Positions 38,050 through 50,700 of a stretch of DNA of 64,000 bases are shown piece after piece. Made by a program: the position numbers and the translations under genes. The stretch's first letter is position 1; each line of letters begins with the position of its first letter. Under the pieces are notes generated by a model. It made no database searches, had not been told where the DNA came from, and worked only from the letters and a program-made list of their open reading frames with translations. Source of the DNA: Ptiloglossa arizonensis (Eukaryota > Arthropoda > Insecta > Hymenoptera > Colletidae); NCBI RefSeq assembly GCF_051014685.1, contig NC_135051.1, forward strand, positions 9,257,557 through 9,321,556, in the 5' to 3' direction.

Positions 38050-38360
38050 TTTTTGTCGTAGAGTTCAGACTATAATATCTGGTTTATTGTAATATGCAGG
38101 GATCTCGCGTATCCAGTAGTATAGTTATTGTATATATAAGAATATAAAGTTCGAACGAATGCGTGTACAGTGATACGTCTTGATGTGAACGACGACAGTG
38201 TCGTGTGGTCTTTCTGACTCTGGACTTGGAACTCGACTAAAAAGAAAAATCAAAAGGAAAACGGCCAAACCATTGACCGCCAATACGGAGACAGTTCTTA
38301 AAACTGTCATCGATATCTGGCACCCTTAAGATCATTGTTGCATTCGTTCCAACAATTTTC
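38050..38360 (+). mobile_element. Dispersed 0.3-kb repeat, copy B
   Basis: This is the second copy of the repeat at 32619, in the same orientation. It differs by substitutions and indels. It has about 20 bp extra around CTTGATGTGAACGACGACAG and lacks the insertion seen in copy A. It contains TATATATAAGAATATAAAG. The 5.1 kb between the copies has no gag, pol or transposase-like frame, so the pair is more likely two insertions than the two ends of one element, though a gutted LTR element is not excluded. Confidence 0.75.
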
Positions 38361-39594
38361 TCTCCCGATCGAAAAACACTCTGGTATCGATGAATCTCCA
38401 TCGTCGCTCCGTATTTTGTACTCATCGTTTCGGACGGATTCGAGACGACCCAGTTTCGAGTCGCGATCGACGATTCGGAACCACTCTGTATATCGGCTCG
38501 GTACTTAATCGCTGCAACGCTGTATCGTTTTACGTGCGTTTAGCCGTGGTTGCAATAATTCCAGTTTACCGTAATACGATTCTATACATTGCAAGTCCAC
38601 CGAGCGAAGCAATGGGAATATCCGCAACGCGTTCCCTCTATACCGGGAAAACTAAACCCTCGAAGGAGGTGTAAAGAGCGTTCGAAACGCAAGGGACGTT
38701 GCAAAACTGGGAAAAAGAGCGTCCGGTTGGTTCGCGTCTACCGCGTTGTTGCAAAGGTGATCGCCCCGTGGAAAATTATCGTACCGTTTTACCACGATTC
38801 GGATCGTGAAATTTATTCGACGAATGGAACTTTAAAGCGTTCAACAGCGATAGGTAAAAAAAAGTTTCCTTTTTCACGCGTAGCTGTTTACTTCGCGGCG
38901 AGTACGAGCAGAGTATACAGAAGAGATTAACCCCCTGTAATCCGAGTTCTCTTTTTACCCGGGAGCACGGAGCAATTGCAAGACGCATTGATTTGCATAC
39001 GAAACTCGAATCTCCGTTAAGCGGAGGGTCAACGAAGGAACAAACGTCGAATATTTTCAACGAGAACTGTACCGTGCTTGTTCGCGATTTTGTACGAACG
39101 CGAACTCGAATAGGATCCATTTACCTCCGGATAACGGTACCTAATCGTCTCTCGGCGATCCAATTTTCTCGATAACGGTAACAAAAAATTAAACAACCCG
39201 AGCACATTCGCTCGGGAATGAATCACGAAGCGCGAGGCCGAAGCAATTTTTGGTATCGCGATCCACGAGGAGTCGAGAGAAAGCCTCTCGATCGCGGCGC
39301 GCTTTTTCAGCCGGCTGAACGTCTCTTCTGGAAGGGGTTGCTCGTCCCCTTAGAGGGGGCGGGGATATTCGATTTGGTCGATGTCGAGGAGGGAACCGCC
39401 CGAAGGTAGGGAGGGAGGGGGATTGATTACCTGGGACAATTGTGCGGCAGGATATCGCGTGCGCTGCAAGTTGAAATTTCGAGTAGATCGATCGATCTTT
39501 TGGGGGGTGAGCGAGCCCGAGGGGGCGAGAGTCACGGACAAGGGTGAACGAGTCCTTCGAAACGCGTTCCCGGTTCGAAGGATGTCCCTCGACA

Positions 39595-39621
39595 GGGGGT
39601 GGGGTGGGGGGGTCAGCGGGG
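39595..39621. other. G-quadruplex-capable motif
   Basis: Four G-runs (5, 4, 7 and 4 G) are separated by loops of 1, 1 and 5 bases on the + strand. This meets the usual G3+N1-7 rule. No promoter or gene is assignable nearby. Confidence 0.7.
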
Positions 39622-42600
39622 ACGGAGGTGCTCGATTTCGGGGCCGTGGGGGGTCGACGTTGCGCGCGCCCGAGGACTCGTAAAAGTAATTTAAATTGAC
39701 TACTTTAAAGCGGTACTCGCGTTCTTAATTAACTTCCACGGAATTAAGTGGACCTAGCGGGAAAGTTAAGAGAAGGATATTTCAGATCACTAGGGATTGC
39801 TCGGGCAGTGTCGGTAATTATACCGAAACTCTCGGGGAAAGGGGACCGGGCACAGAGACCGGCTGCAACTTTCCGCGTTATAGCGCACCGACGCTCCCGA
39901 CGCTCACGGCGCTCCCGACGACCGTCGCGACGCTTGTCGCTCATAAAATTGATATATCCCGAGTCGATTTGCTTAACCCTCGAGTCTATCTCGCGCGAGA
40001 CGATCGAGTTCTTCGAGTTCGATTTCGTAATCATCCAAAGTCTCCCGTACGTTGATCAACGAGAGGACGCAACGAGTGTTTGGCCGATTGAATTTTTACG
40101 ATGCTACTTCCCTCGTGGAAATAGAAATTAAGACGATCGATCGTTTGTTTAAATATTTAAACATCGCGTGCCGCGATAAATAAAACATTGCGAAAGAAAG
40201 GCACGCGTTACACCCGCTGTTTCGATCTTGGCGTATCGTTCGGCTCTTGCGAAAAACTTCTTCGAGACACCCGTTCGATAACGCTCGAGGAAGGAATTGA
40301 ATAATTTGTCGCAACTGGCGCAAACTTTAAAGCAAGGATCTCGCGATAAAAAAATTGGAAAATCGTCGCGGAAGCAGGGGCCTCTCCGTCCGAAAAATGT
40401 GTGTCGTCGCGCCGGTGGGTATAATCGCGGTAGAAATTTTTCAACCCTCCCTCCGGCGGGACAAGTGGGTTCTCGAAAGGGCTAAGAAGGAAAGAGGGGT
40501 CTCGACGCCCCTACGTCTACGTACGCCGCTCGTACATAAATCACGTAGTAGGGGTAGGTCAGTGCGGGTTATCCTTGGAGGGTTGAAAGTTTCAGGGGAG
40601 AAGGGGGCGGCCCGCACCGCTCGAGACACGCAAATTTAGGGTGGGTCGTCCCTCCGTGAGTCGCACACGTTTCGCGTGAATTTCTCTGGCTCGTACGCGT
40701 CTCTCCCGGAGACGGGCGAACAACCCCGTGTAAAAGAAAACGGAAAAAAACTCGCACGAATTTCACGAAATTCAAATACGCGCGTACGCAATCACCGGAC
40801 GAAAAATCGCACAATCGAGGTCTTTCGAGTATCGTCCCGGTCGTCCGTAACCGAGCTACGCGCGTCTTTATAGTCGGGAAGAGGTCAACGACCTATGGCG
40901 ACAGAGCCGAGCGGAGATAGTCCAACGATTACGAAACGAAAAATTGATTTCAGAGGCGTCTCGAGGTAGAATCTCTGCTATCCAAATTTGCGTACGACTG
41001 GCTACTCGAAATACAACGCGTGGAACAATGTTCTAGGTATCCAGCGATCTTTGTTCGGGTACAATGCGACCTTCGATTCCCTCCAGATGTCGTATTCTCG
41101 AGCGCGTACGGTACATCCTCTCGCTTGGTTTCGCGAGCAGGCAAGAAAGACTCGCGCTCCGAGTTCCTCGGGAAATTCTACGGGAGATTCGGAGCGATCT
41201 CTCGCGTCGAGACAGCGGGGGATGAATTTTTTCCGGCGATATCCACCCTCTCCCCGAGCATCGAGCGATTCGGAGGAACGAGTGCCCGTCCTGGACGAGC
41301 CAACGGGCCCGGGCTAGCTCCGGATGAGTTCTTGATTGCCGAGCGAAGAAAAAGAACCGCTTCCCCGTCCTCGCCCCCGCCCCCGCCCCCGCTGCGCGTC
41401 GATGCCGCGGAGGAGAAAAAAAAGGTGTACCGATACAGGTCGTTGAACAACACCCTGCAGAGCCCTAACCCGGAAGCAAAAGCGCCGCGTAGGCATCCGC
41501 ACGGTTGGATAACAAATCGGCCATGGCTCTAGACAATAAAACTTTTCCTCGACGAACTTTTCTAGTACGCCATTGATAATCCTCTCTCCTCGCGGAGCCG
41601 CGAGGCGGGGGACGGTCGGGGGACGGCCGGGGGACGAGGTTCGCCTGGAGGGGGTGAGGGCGAACCGACCACGTTTCGTTCCCCGTTGCAATTCGATCGA
41701 CCGACGGGGGCTCTACTTCGAGGGGTCTCGAAGAATTCTTCGATCCGAACCGGTGAGCGAAGAGACACCGTGGAAACTTTCGGACACCGCCGGGGGTGGG
41801 TTTCAACGCGCTCCGGCGACCGGAACAATACGCTCGGGGGACGGAGAAACAGGTTTCAGGTGGGTCGGGGATCGATAGGCGCGAGTCACGGCTCGATGTT
41901 TAACATTCGTTTCGATACGACAGTGCGCCGACGATTCGTCACGCGCTACCTGCGCCCCCTTTGCCCTCTATACCGGAGGGGGGTTAACGGAGAATTTCCA
42001 AGAGAACGAAAGTGGTTCTCGCGAGGCAAGTTTCGCTGAACTTTCGGTGCCGTGAATCGAAAGAGGTGCTCGAAACCTACCCCCTCCGCGAGCCTGCCGA
42101 ACAGGGGGATGTAAATTTTCATTTTTCAAGGCTCTCGAATCCCCTGCCCCCTCCCCTCCCACCACTCGGTCTTTTTCAATGCGCTTTGCCCCCCTCTCCG
42201 GGAAGCGGGACGATGGTCATTGAATCGCTATGTTTCACTTTATTACGCGACGTAAATGCACGCGCATCGACGAGCAACATTTTTTTTTTTTCTCTTTCTC
42301 TCTTTCTTTTTTTCTGGTTTTTTTTTTTTTCTTTTTTATTCCCTCCCTCGACGCGGCGCGGCGCGGCGCTTCGCTCGTGAATTTTCGTAACGGGCGCCCC
42401 TTTGATATCGTTCATTCAACTTTTCCCGATCTCCCCATAAAAAATCCCGGGGGCGTAGCGGGCGTTTGTTGCCCGCCGACATAAACTGTTGCGTTAATGG
42501 AGACTAGCGGGAACCTGCGCCGCGCGACAACCCCCTGCAAACCCTCCCCACACCCCCCGGAGTCGCTGCCCGCGATAAATACCTCCCGCGCGTCCTGAGA

Positions 42601-43433
42601 TTCCCCGCCACCCCCCGTGGTAGCCGACTTCGTTCTCGAACCAAGATTTGGATCGTTCGCAGGGGGTGCGGGACCCCCGAGTTTGGAAAAGTATCGCGAA
42701 ACTTTCGAGAAAGTTCTCCGGGAGGCGATTTCGATCGTTCGAAAATGTTGTTTCTTTCCCGAGATGACGGGGGCCGATCGAGGGGGGCACCACGGGGGTA
42801 TTAATAACGTAAAGGTCGCGAGGAAATTAGTACGAAAGGATGAAAGATTGAACCCGGGGGGTCGCGAGACCGGAGTTCACCCGACGTCCTCGTTTTCTCT
42901 CTCTCTGTTTCCGCGAGTCGTTATCCTGGGACAGGAGGAACCCCAAGGACCACGAGGAGGGTGGTGGTGGGCGACGGTGGTGGTGGGCCGGTGAAAAAAA
43001 ATCCCCTGGACGAGGAAGTGGCGCGCGAGAAAGCGCGATGGAGAGGGAAGACGACCTCCCGCCCCCCTCGTCGTGGGTGTAAGCGGGAAATACTCGGGGG
43101 GGGTAGAGACGGTTGAAGAAAAAGGGAGAAGAAGGGTGACGCGGCGCGGGGCGAAACGGAGGGAGGGGGAGGACGGCTCGGCGCGGTGGCAGAGAGCGAG
43201 GAGACAGAGGGACGGTTCTGAAAGGGGGTTGCAATGCGAGTGCAATACTTTTCCGTGAGACGGCACCAGTGTCGTCGGCCCTGAGGGGTGGGTTCGGGCT
43301 GGACTGGGGGTGTGCGTGGGGTCAACGACCGCAGTTGGGGTGGCTTCCCCCTACCTGCCACCCCCGCACACCTACTACCTTCTCCCTCCTCCGAGCGAGT
43401 TCCTCTTCCTCCAGTCAAGCCCCCCGTCCTCCT

Positions 43434-43478
43434 CCCACTGCTCCTCCTCCTCCACCTCCTCCTCCTCCTCCACCTTCT
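43434..43478. repeat. (TCC)n trinucleotide tract
   Basis: CTCCTCCTCC units are interrupted by CCACC. The tract gives a poly-Ser frame and a poly-Pro/Leu frame without other coding evidence. Confidence 0.85.
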
Positions 43479-43726
43479 ACACTCCCCTACGCGCTGTACG
43501 CCAGGCCACGTTGCGGTAGGCGGGAGGTTGGGGCAGGTTAGGCTTAGCTTAGGGTTCAATATCGGGGAAAACACGGGCTTTTATTTGATCGCTCGCTACG
43601 TTTCTCTGCCCTCTACTCTGCCTACGCGGGACAGAGAACGAGCGAAAAGAAAGACCGCCGAGTGGGACGGAGATCGCGGTGCAGATGAAGGGAGATGTTT
43701 ATCGAAAGAGAGAGAGAAAGAGACCG

Positions 43727-43790
43727 TGCATGCGTGCGTGCATGCGTGCGTGCGTGCATGCGTGCGTGCGTGCATGCGTGCGTGCACGCA
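43727..43790. repeat. (TGCG/TGCA)n microsatellite
   Basis: Alternating TGCG and TGCA tetramers span about 64 bp. They are nearly pure alternating purine-pyrimidine and therefore able to adopt Z-form DNA. The Cys-Met-Arg-Ala repeats in the open frames are a by-product. Confidence 0.95.
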
Positions 43791-45804
43791 TTGGTTCCGT
43801 ACTTCTACGATCCTCTGAATACACCCTGGCCAGAAAGGGGGTTGCATTTACGTCGACCGCGTGCGCGGCACGGGGCAAAAGGTCGGCATAATTCATCGGA
43901 AAATTTGAAATTCGGTTTTATCGCCAACCGGTCGTGCGTTGTCTTCCTCCGAGCCCTTTTCCCTTCCGCTCTCGAGCAGGGTGTTTTTTTTTTTTATTTC
44001 TCCTTTTCCTCCTACTCGAAAGCCCGCGCGTCGGTGGGGTAAATAAATTCAAACCGGGAAATCGCGGTTACTCGCGTACTTTCTTGGTACGCGGGATTGA
44101 AACGCGCGAGGGGGTTCCCCGGATCGCGTTTCGGGGTCGATTCCATCCTGGTACGAGCTTCTCCAACCCCGAGCTTCGACGTTGAGGGATTTTTTCCGAA
44201 ACGTCAAAGGAACGGATCCTCCTCCCAGCTCGTTTCCGTCGTTGTTTCAATCGCTACGAAGGATCCAGACGCGCCTCGACGAAACAAGTCTTTCACGGAC
44301 CGTTGCCCGCTACAATGTTAATTACTTCCTCTCGAAACGATCCCTCGACGTTCCTCCTTCTTTCGAATTGCCGTAATGAAACGTTTAAGGGACCTCGTTT
44401 CCCACCGACCGTTCGATCGCCGGTTCGCAACCAACTGTCGATCGATGGGGGAATTATTCGTTAACGGTGCTCCTTCGTTCTTAACTCCTTCGAAAAACGA
44501 ACCTCGCCGAACCGATACGCGTAACACCGTCTTCGCGGTTTCCAAGTACCATTTTCCTCGCGAAGAGACGACAGACGGGGAAAGCGAAAGTTTGAAACTT
44601 TCTCCGAGTTTCCAAGAGCGAGTTCTATCTTTTAATTTCGTTCGGCGCGAGAGGAAAATCAACGTACAGCGGTGTCGGTTGTTCAAGACCGAAAAGAAAT
44701 AGAAAGGTTTTATTTTTTCGACGTTTCTAGGATCCTCCGGCGCGAGAGAACCCTTCGAATCGGAGAAGTGGAGGGTCCACTGGCGCCGGGACAGGGAGAT
44801 CGACCATCTTCGCGTTCGACGTTCTTCGCGGTCCGGTTGCTGGTTTCACGGCGTCGGCTGGGAACACCGTGACCACAGGGTGCCTCCCCGTTATCTTTAA
44901 TTGACAGTCGAGTAACAAATGACGGAGTGTTCGCGAAGCGTTCGCTATCCTCTCCCGAGGAGCCAAGATTCGTTCGATCGATGATCCAATATCGCGAAAG
45001 CGTTCGAGAAGGACGGAACTCTGGAACCTGACCTAGAATCCCCACCTACGCGTCCCAAGTATCAACGAACTCTTCTTCGAAAGACACGAAAGAGATCAAA
45101 GAAGCGAGAAGTGGCCATAACAGGTATCGGAGTAGGTCGCAACGTGATGCAACGAACGCAAGGATGGCCACTGATCGCCTAATCCTGCTCCACGAGGAAA
45201 TTTAGCTCTCTACTCGAAGACAATACCCGGAGGAAAGAAAGTACACGATCCACTTGGATTCGTTAGGACGGACGAACAATTAACAAGTTGGAAAATAGCA
45301 TCTCCCCGATCCAAAGTATTTTCCGACCGTTCGGTTTCTTATTCGCGCGAGTTCCACCTAATCACTGTCCAGATCGCCCTCCCTTACGGACAAGGGGCAT
45401 TCGATCGAAAAAGAAACCCCCGAGCGGGACATTGGCCGCAAGATTTCACCGCGACGTCCAAAGAAGAGTGGAGCAGGATGCGCCTGCTTGGAAACGGAAC
45501 GAATTAATCGATGTCGAATGATGGGTTCGTCCGGGGGTGGGGCGGGGACTGAAAGAAAAAAAGGACAGACGATTGGAGAAGTCGCGGAAGAGAGAGAAAG
45601 AGAGGGCAAAACGCGAGAAGAAAGAGGAGAAGCAAAGATGCGGCGAGAGGTGACGGGAAAGGGCAAAGGACGCGAAAGGGGCAGACGGATTTGTGGAACA
45701 AAGGGGGTGAAAAAGGAGCCGTAGTCAGGGGTGGAAGAACGCTGAGCTGCCAATCAGTCATTAATTAGAAACTACTCGAAAGTTACGCACCCCACGGACA
45801 GAGA

Positions 45805-45805
<1 letters not shown>

Positions 45806-45837
<32 letters not shown>
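45806..45837. repeat. (GA)n microsatellite
   Basis: An uninterrupted GA run follows GAGAAGG. It lies next to the purine-rich block that precedes it. Confidence 0.95.
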
Positions 45838-45842
<5 letters not shown>

Positions 45843-47499
45843 TGGTGACGAAGGATCAGGGGGCAGGGGCAAACATCGTCCTCCATTTTGGAGGGGCTTT
45901 CGTAAAATTTGACAGCAATTGGAAGCTCGTGTATTAATCGCCCTTAAATGCCCACAGTGCGACAAAAGTGTTCACGAACCTTCAAAAATTGCTGGTTACT
46001 CTGACGTGGACGAAACTCGAACAAATAAAAATAAAGCCGTAAACAATTTCGCAGAGTGGACTCGGAAGTTATGGAAGGAAAGTTTCACGGTCAGCCAGGT
46101 CCGAGGCTGGTAAAATTTCCAGGATGGTCCGCTCGACGAGGGGAACCCCCGGTTCTCGGTCCCTCCTTATTCACGTTCAATTTTCGGGGGTTTCCCTGGT
46201 AATCCTCCGTAGCGGGATTACCACCGACCCCGAACGCGGATCGTTTCCATAACCAGGTTGCGTAATTCGTTCCACGGGCGGACAATGACGTTGCGTAACG
46301 CCGTTTCATCGATCGTTGTCAATTGTAATGCGTTAATAAGGGAACCGCGTACGACTCTGCGCTCGGTATCGCGAACGGGCACGGAAACGCGCCGATGAGA
46401 GGGAGCTTGTCCCGGAAACGTAATCCGCGAGGGCGAACCGGCCGAGTAGATCGCGAAACAAACGCGGTTCAACGCTTTGGACGCCGAAAGACTCGCGAGC
46501 TTCGGCTGACGCCCCGGCGTCGTGTACCGCGACGCTTCTAATCCGCTTCCATTTCTGTAATGAAATCCCGTCGCCGCGGACTCCTTTTCCGCGGCGTTTA
46601 CCCGCCTGGCGTTATCGATCGCGACGACGACGAAGAAGAAGCTGCCTCGCGGACGCGAGTCGAAGGAACATCGAAATTCAAAGCGACCGGCGAGGGGGCG
46701 GGGAGGGGGGCAGGGAAAGAAGAAGAAAAAGAAAAAAGGAGAAAAGAAAAAAAAAAATTCAAACGAATCCGCGAGGGAGGAGGGGGGCAGAGGAGGACTC
46801 TGGAGCGTCCCGTGGTAACCCCTCGAGGTTCGCGACGTTGTTCCGCGGGTGCAGGGGGGCGGGGGAGGAGGAGATGCGAGAGCGCAGCGTGCATCGAACG
46901 CTGATTGGCCGGGAGAAGTCTTCGAAACGGGACGGCGGTTCCTCGATCGCTTTGAGAGGCAATGAACGTCGAGCAATTAAGCGTCGTCGGTAAGGAAAGC
47001 AACGAGGGTGGAAAAAGGGGCATGAAAAGTCCGGGCAAACGGTTACAAGTATTCCATTGAAGAACGTCGATGGATCCCCCTGCTAGCGAGTTGGCAGGTA
47101 TACTAATTATTGGATCAATGTCGATGGAGGGTGAAGAAGGAGAGAAGGACGGAGAAAGACGAGGTGGGAGCGAGCTGAAATTTTAAACAGTCCCCGGCTA
47201 GGGCCGCCCCCTCTTCTTTTTCGAAAACGAATCGAGAACGGACATTCTCGCTCTTTGGTACCTTGCTCGTTTCGAGCGACTCCACTGTACTAACAGGGGA
47301 TTGATACGTTTAACGAGGTCAACGTGCATTCGACTATAGAATTCTGTTGATCTCCGGCACCAAAAATGACACGAGAAACGCACTCGCGACCGAGTCACCC
47401 CTCTGGCGATAGAGGTAGCTAACGCACCGAGCCTCGGTTGATCCTTTCGTACCGGACTCGTAGGTTTAAAGTAATTTCAAATACATATGAGAACACCTG

Positions 47500-47990
47500 G
47501 CGGAAATTTTCCTTCGACGATTCGCTCGTTTTCCACGAAGAAAGGGTCCGTAGGGGGCCCCCTATTTTTCCAACGTCTCCCACAATCGCGTTCGCGTGGT
47601 TAATTGCGTTAAAGAAGCGGTTAACGAGTTCCACGCGAGGATTTCCACGACTCGACTTCGTTCCACGCCCATTCGAGGAGAAGGGCGCCCCCCTTTGAAA
47701 AAAATTCTCACGCGACCGCGATTCGTTATCGAAGAAAGCAATTATCGATCGCGGGAGAGGATTTCGACGACGTCCCCTTTTTTGCGCGGTTGGGAAGGAA
47801 CGGTTCGTCGGGCGCCCCCCACTTTTTTCCCCGAGATCCGTCCCCTTTTTCAAGATCTCCCTTCGTTGTTCGTGGATCGGTTATCGATTTCACAAGAGGA
47901 TTTCGATGACTCCTTCTCGCGCGCGGTTGCGAAGCAACGGTTCATCGGACTCCCCGTATGGAAAAAAAAACAGTTGTTGGTCGGGTTGGC
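47500..47990. repeat. Degenerate tandem array, about 130-bp monomers
   Basis: The word GGATTTCGACGACTCC and variants (CCTTCGACGATTC, ATTTCCACGACTCG, ATTTCGACGACGTC, TTTCGATGACTCC) place CGACGA-like cores at 47515, 47645, 47765 and 47904, spaced 130, 120 and 139 bp. Downstream of each is a GGTT(C/A)(G/A)TCGG(G/A)CGCCCCCC(A/T)TTTTT-like block. The copies are strongly diverged. Confidence 0.7.
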
Positions 47991-48902
47991 CGAGGGGTGG
48001 GAGGGAACGCGTCGATTGTTCGAAACAAGGTATTTCGCGAGGCCAGTCGGTGGCCGCTCCCCAGGGGGTACTTTTAATATCGAGCGAACCCGTTAACGTC
48101 GCGCGGACAGCCAATTAATTCTCACTCGCGAGCCGACGACGTCCTTCGACTCGATCCAGGGAGTCCCCGCGGTCGATTACGCGATTCGAGAGCACACCTT
48201 CCACGGGGATTCTATTTTTTTCCCCCGACCTCTTCGACCTTTTCATTAGGCGGCCTTTCGCTGCAACGGCGAAAGCGGTTCACTGCCTTCGTTCGTTATC
48301 TTGGCGCGTTCGGGGCCAATCAGCCGATTGATCTCGTTCGGCCGGATTGCTTCCGAAAAAGAAAAAAAGAGAAAAGGAAACAAAAAAATATACTCCAAGG
48401 TAGAGGGGGGCGTCTAATGGACGCGTTGCCGGATTAGCAATTCGGCGTAGTCGCGTTTCTCCCTCCTCGTCGACGAAAAATCGGCGCCATCGAAAAAAAA
48501 AAAGCTGCGTGCACGATGAAATTGGGGCTACAGTCCCTGGTAGAGGTGTATGTGCGCGCGCGCGCGCGCGTTTTTTTCTCTTTTCGCTGGCCGCGTGCCC
48601 GACCGTTCTCGATCGCGTGGCACGCTCGTTCGTAACCATACGCTCCGAATCAGACCGAAGCAGCCGCAACCTGAATTTTTCCCAAAGTAAAAAAAGAACG
48701 GGAAAAGCTGCGAGCGCGCGGAAACCGAGAGATTTTCGTCACTCCGTTAATAAGACTCGTTAATTGTTCATCCGTCGGAGGGGTCCGTAACGAACGGAGA
48801 ACGATGTATCGGTCAGATTGATCAAGGGTCGGAGAATACGGAGGGTGCGATAGAACATCCCCCGGGTTCGATTCATGGAGTTTCTCCTGAACACTCACTT
48901 CT

Positions 48903-48910
<8 letters not shown>

Positions 48911-48935
<25 letters not shown>

Positions 48936-48936
48936 C
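48911..48936. repeat. (TC)n followed by a short (GT)n
   Basis: A TC run follows a C8 run and continues into CAGTGTGTGTG, making a compound microsatellite. Confidence 0.95.
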
Positions 48937-49596
48937 AGTGTGTGTGTACGCGAGGTCATCGCACCGAACCGACGCCACTGCACGCTGCCTCGCACTTTTT
49001 AGCCTCTCGCTAATTACCGAAACCTTCGCCGCGATGAACTCCTCCAGCGCGACCCTAACCGTGTACCCGTCGGTGTACGCGCAACGGAAAACCGGTGAAA
49101 ATTTCGCGAAAAACAACGGGGGGGAGCCCCCGAGACACCGACTGCGCAAACCCCGGAAACGCGGGAAAAACGCGGTTACTCGAGTTCCGTCGGGGCTGCT
49201 CGAACGAAACTTCCCCTCGCTCTTTCCTTTCGTCTTTTCCACACCCTCCCCCACCTCACCCTCCTCCTTCTCCTCCTCCTCCTCCTCCTCAATTAGGCAT
49301 CGTTCCTTCGGTTATTAGAGCGACGTGGGTTTTTCCTCCGACGATCTTTTCCCTTCCTGTTCGTACGAGGGGGCCCCGCGAATGAAGGCAAGAAGTCTAA
49401 TCGGGGGCGGCCTTTTGAGCGTCGACGCCTCGATAAAACGACGGTAACGCCGCGGCGGCGAGCGTCGAGAACGGGAATCGGGGTTGGCACTCGAGAAACG
49501 GGGCGCCGTTGGCGGCAATTATTATCGCCAGGCTGACAGGTAAGAGGCGTCGTCTTGGTGCGCCGCTCGGGAAGGCTAATTGCCGGTAGCAACGAG

Positions 49597-49761
<165 letters not shown>

Positions 49762-50079
49762 CACGCTCCTACGAAAAGCCAGCAGCAGCTGGATCCCAGG
49801 CGAGCTTTGACGAGTCTAATCGCTCGTGTAACGAACTGGACCGTACGATCGCAAATTGCCCGCTCGCTCTTCGGGCTTGTTTGTACTCCGAGGAGACACT
49901 CGAACGTTATTCCCGATACTGTGGTGCATAAAGAGTCCACTTCTCTGCTCGACATCGCGGAAACGAAGCCTTTCCCCGTACCCCTCCCTGGCTACCGAAA
50001 CTAAGCGGAGCCGCAGAATCGAGCGATTTCGAATTTCTCGGAGATTCGAGACGCGCACCCGCCCCGTACCGCCCCTGTG

Positions 50080-50700
50080 GGGAAAACTTCCCACCGGGAA
50101 CCCCCCTTGATTTCTCTTGTCTCGAGTCGCGCGGGTTTCTCGACGATCGAAGATCATCCAGCTTCGCAAACGATGGATTTATCGTTTCCGGAGAATTCCC
50201 CCGATCGCGGTATCCGAGAAATTCTCGCTCCGCGCGGATTGCTTTTCGATTCTAATCTCTTCTCGATCGAGGAATTATTATTTCCGAGAGTTGGAAACTT
50301 TTCAGAAGAAGACACCTCCCACCTGCTCACGATCGTTCCGAAAACCATCGATTTTTCAAACTCTAGACCGAAGAATCGCTCCCCTCGGAAGCAACGAAAT
50401 TCCTACAAGAAAAAGACTCCCCAGGGTGGTGGAATCTTCCCATCGAGACACCCCCGATGTTGTTCCATTTCCTGTTTCGAGTGCCCCCCATTGGGCCCCT
50501 CGTCCGTCCAAGCGGAAGAATCGAGCGATTCGGTCGGTCTCCGTAACAATATTAGTCCGTTGATCGGAACCTGCGAAATCTCACCGCGAGAAGAGCGACC
50601 CCCGTGGGTCGCGGAATCTTTCCAGCGAGAAACCCCCAACGACGTTATTCTATTTCCTGTTTCGAGTCCCTCTCTCTGGCTCGAGGGAGATTTTCCCTCC
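50080..50700. repeat. Diverged tandem duplication, about 180-bp period
   Basis: GGAATCTTCCCATCGAGACA at 50431 is matched by GGAATCTTTCCAGCGAGAAA at 50613. Both are followed by CCCCCGATGTTGTTCCATTTCCTGTTTCGAGT or the close CCCCCAACGACGTTATTCTATTTCC-type run. A weaker copy begins with GGAAAACTTCCCACCGGGAA at 50081, two periods earlier. The 257-codon + frame across it (50077-50850) reflects the repeat and carries no domain. Confidence 0.65.

Larger units (their letters stand above)
38361..47499. other. Gene-free, GC-rich stretch
   Basis: No protein domain, tRNA or intact transposon is recognised over 9 kb. There are strand-asymmetric tracts: pyrimidine-rich T-runs at 42270-42340, and purine-rich stretches at 45540-45720 and 46690-46765. 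Long open frames such as 46218-46976 (-) and 42921-43574 (-) follow these tracts and have low-complexity composition. A CCAAT-type word (ATTGG) near 46903 is isolated. Confidence 0.5.
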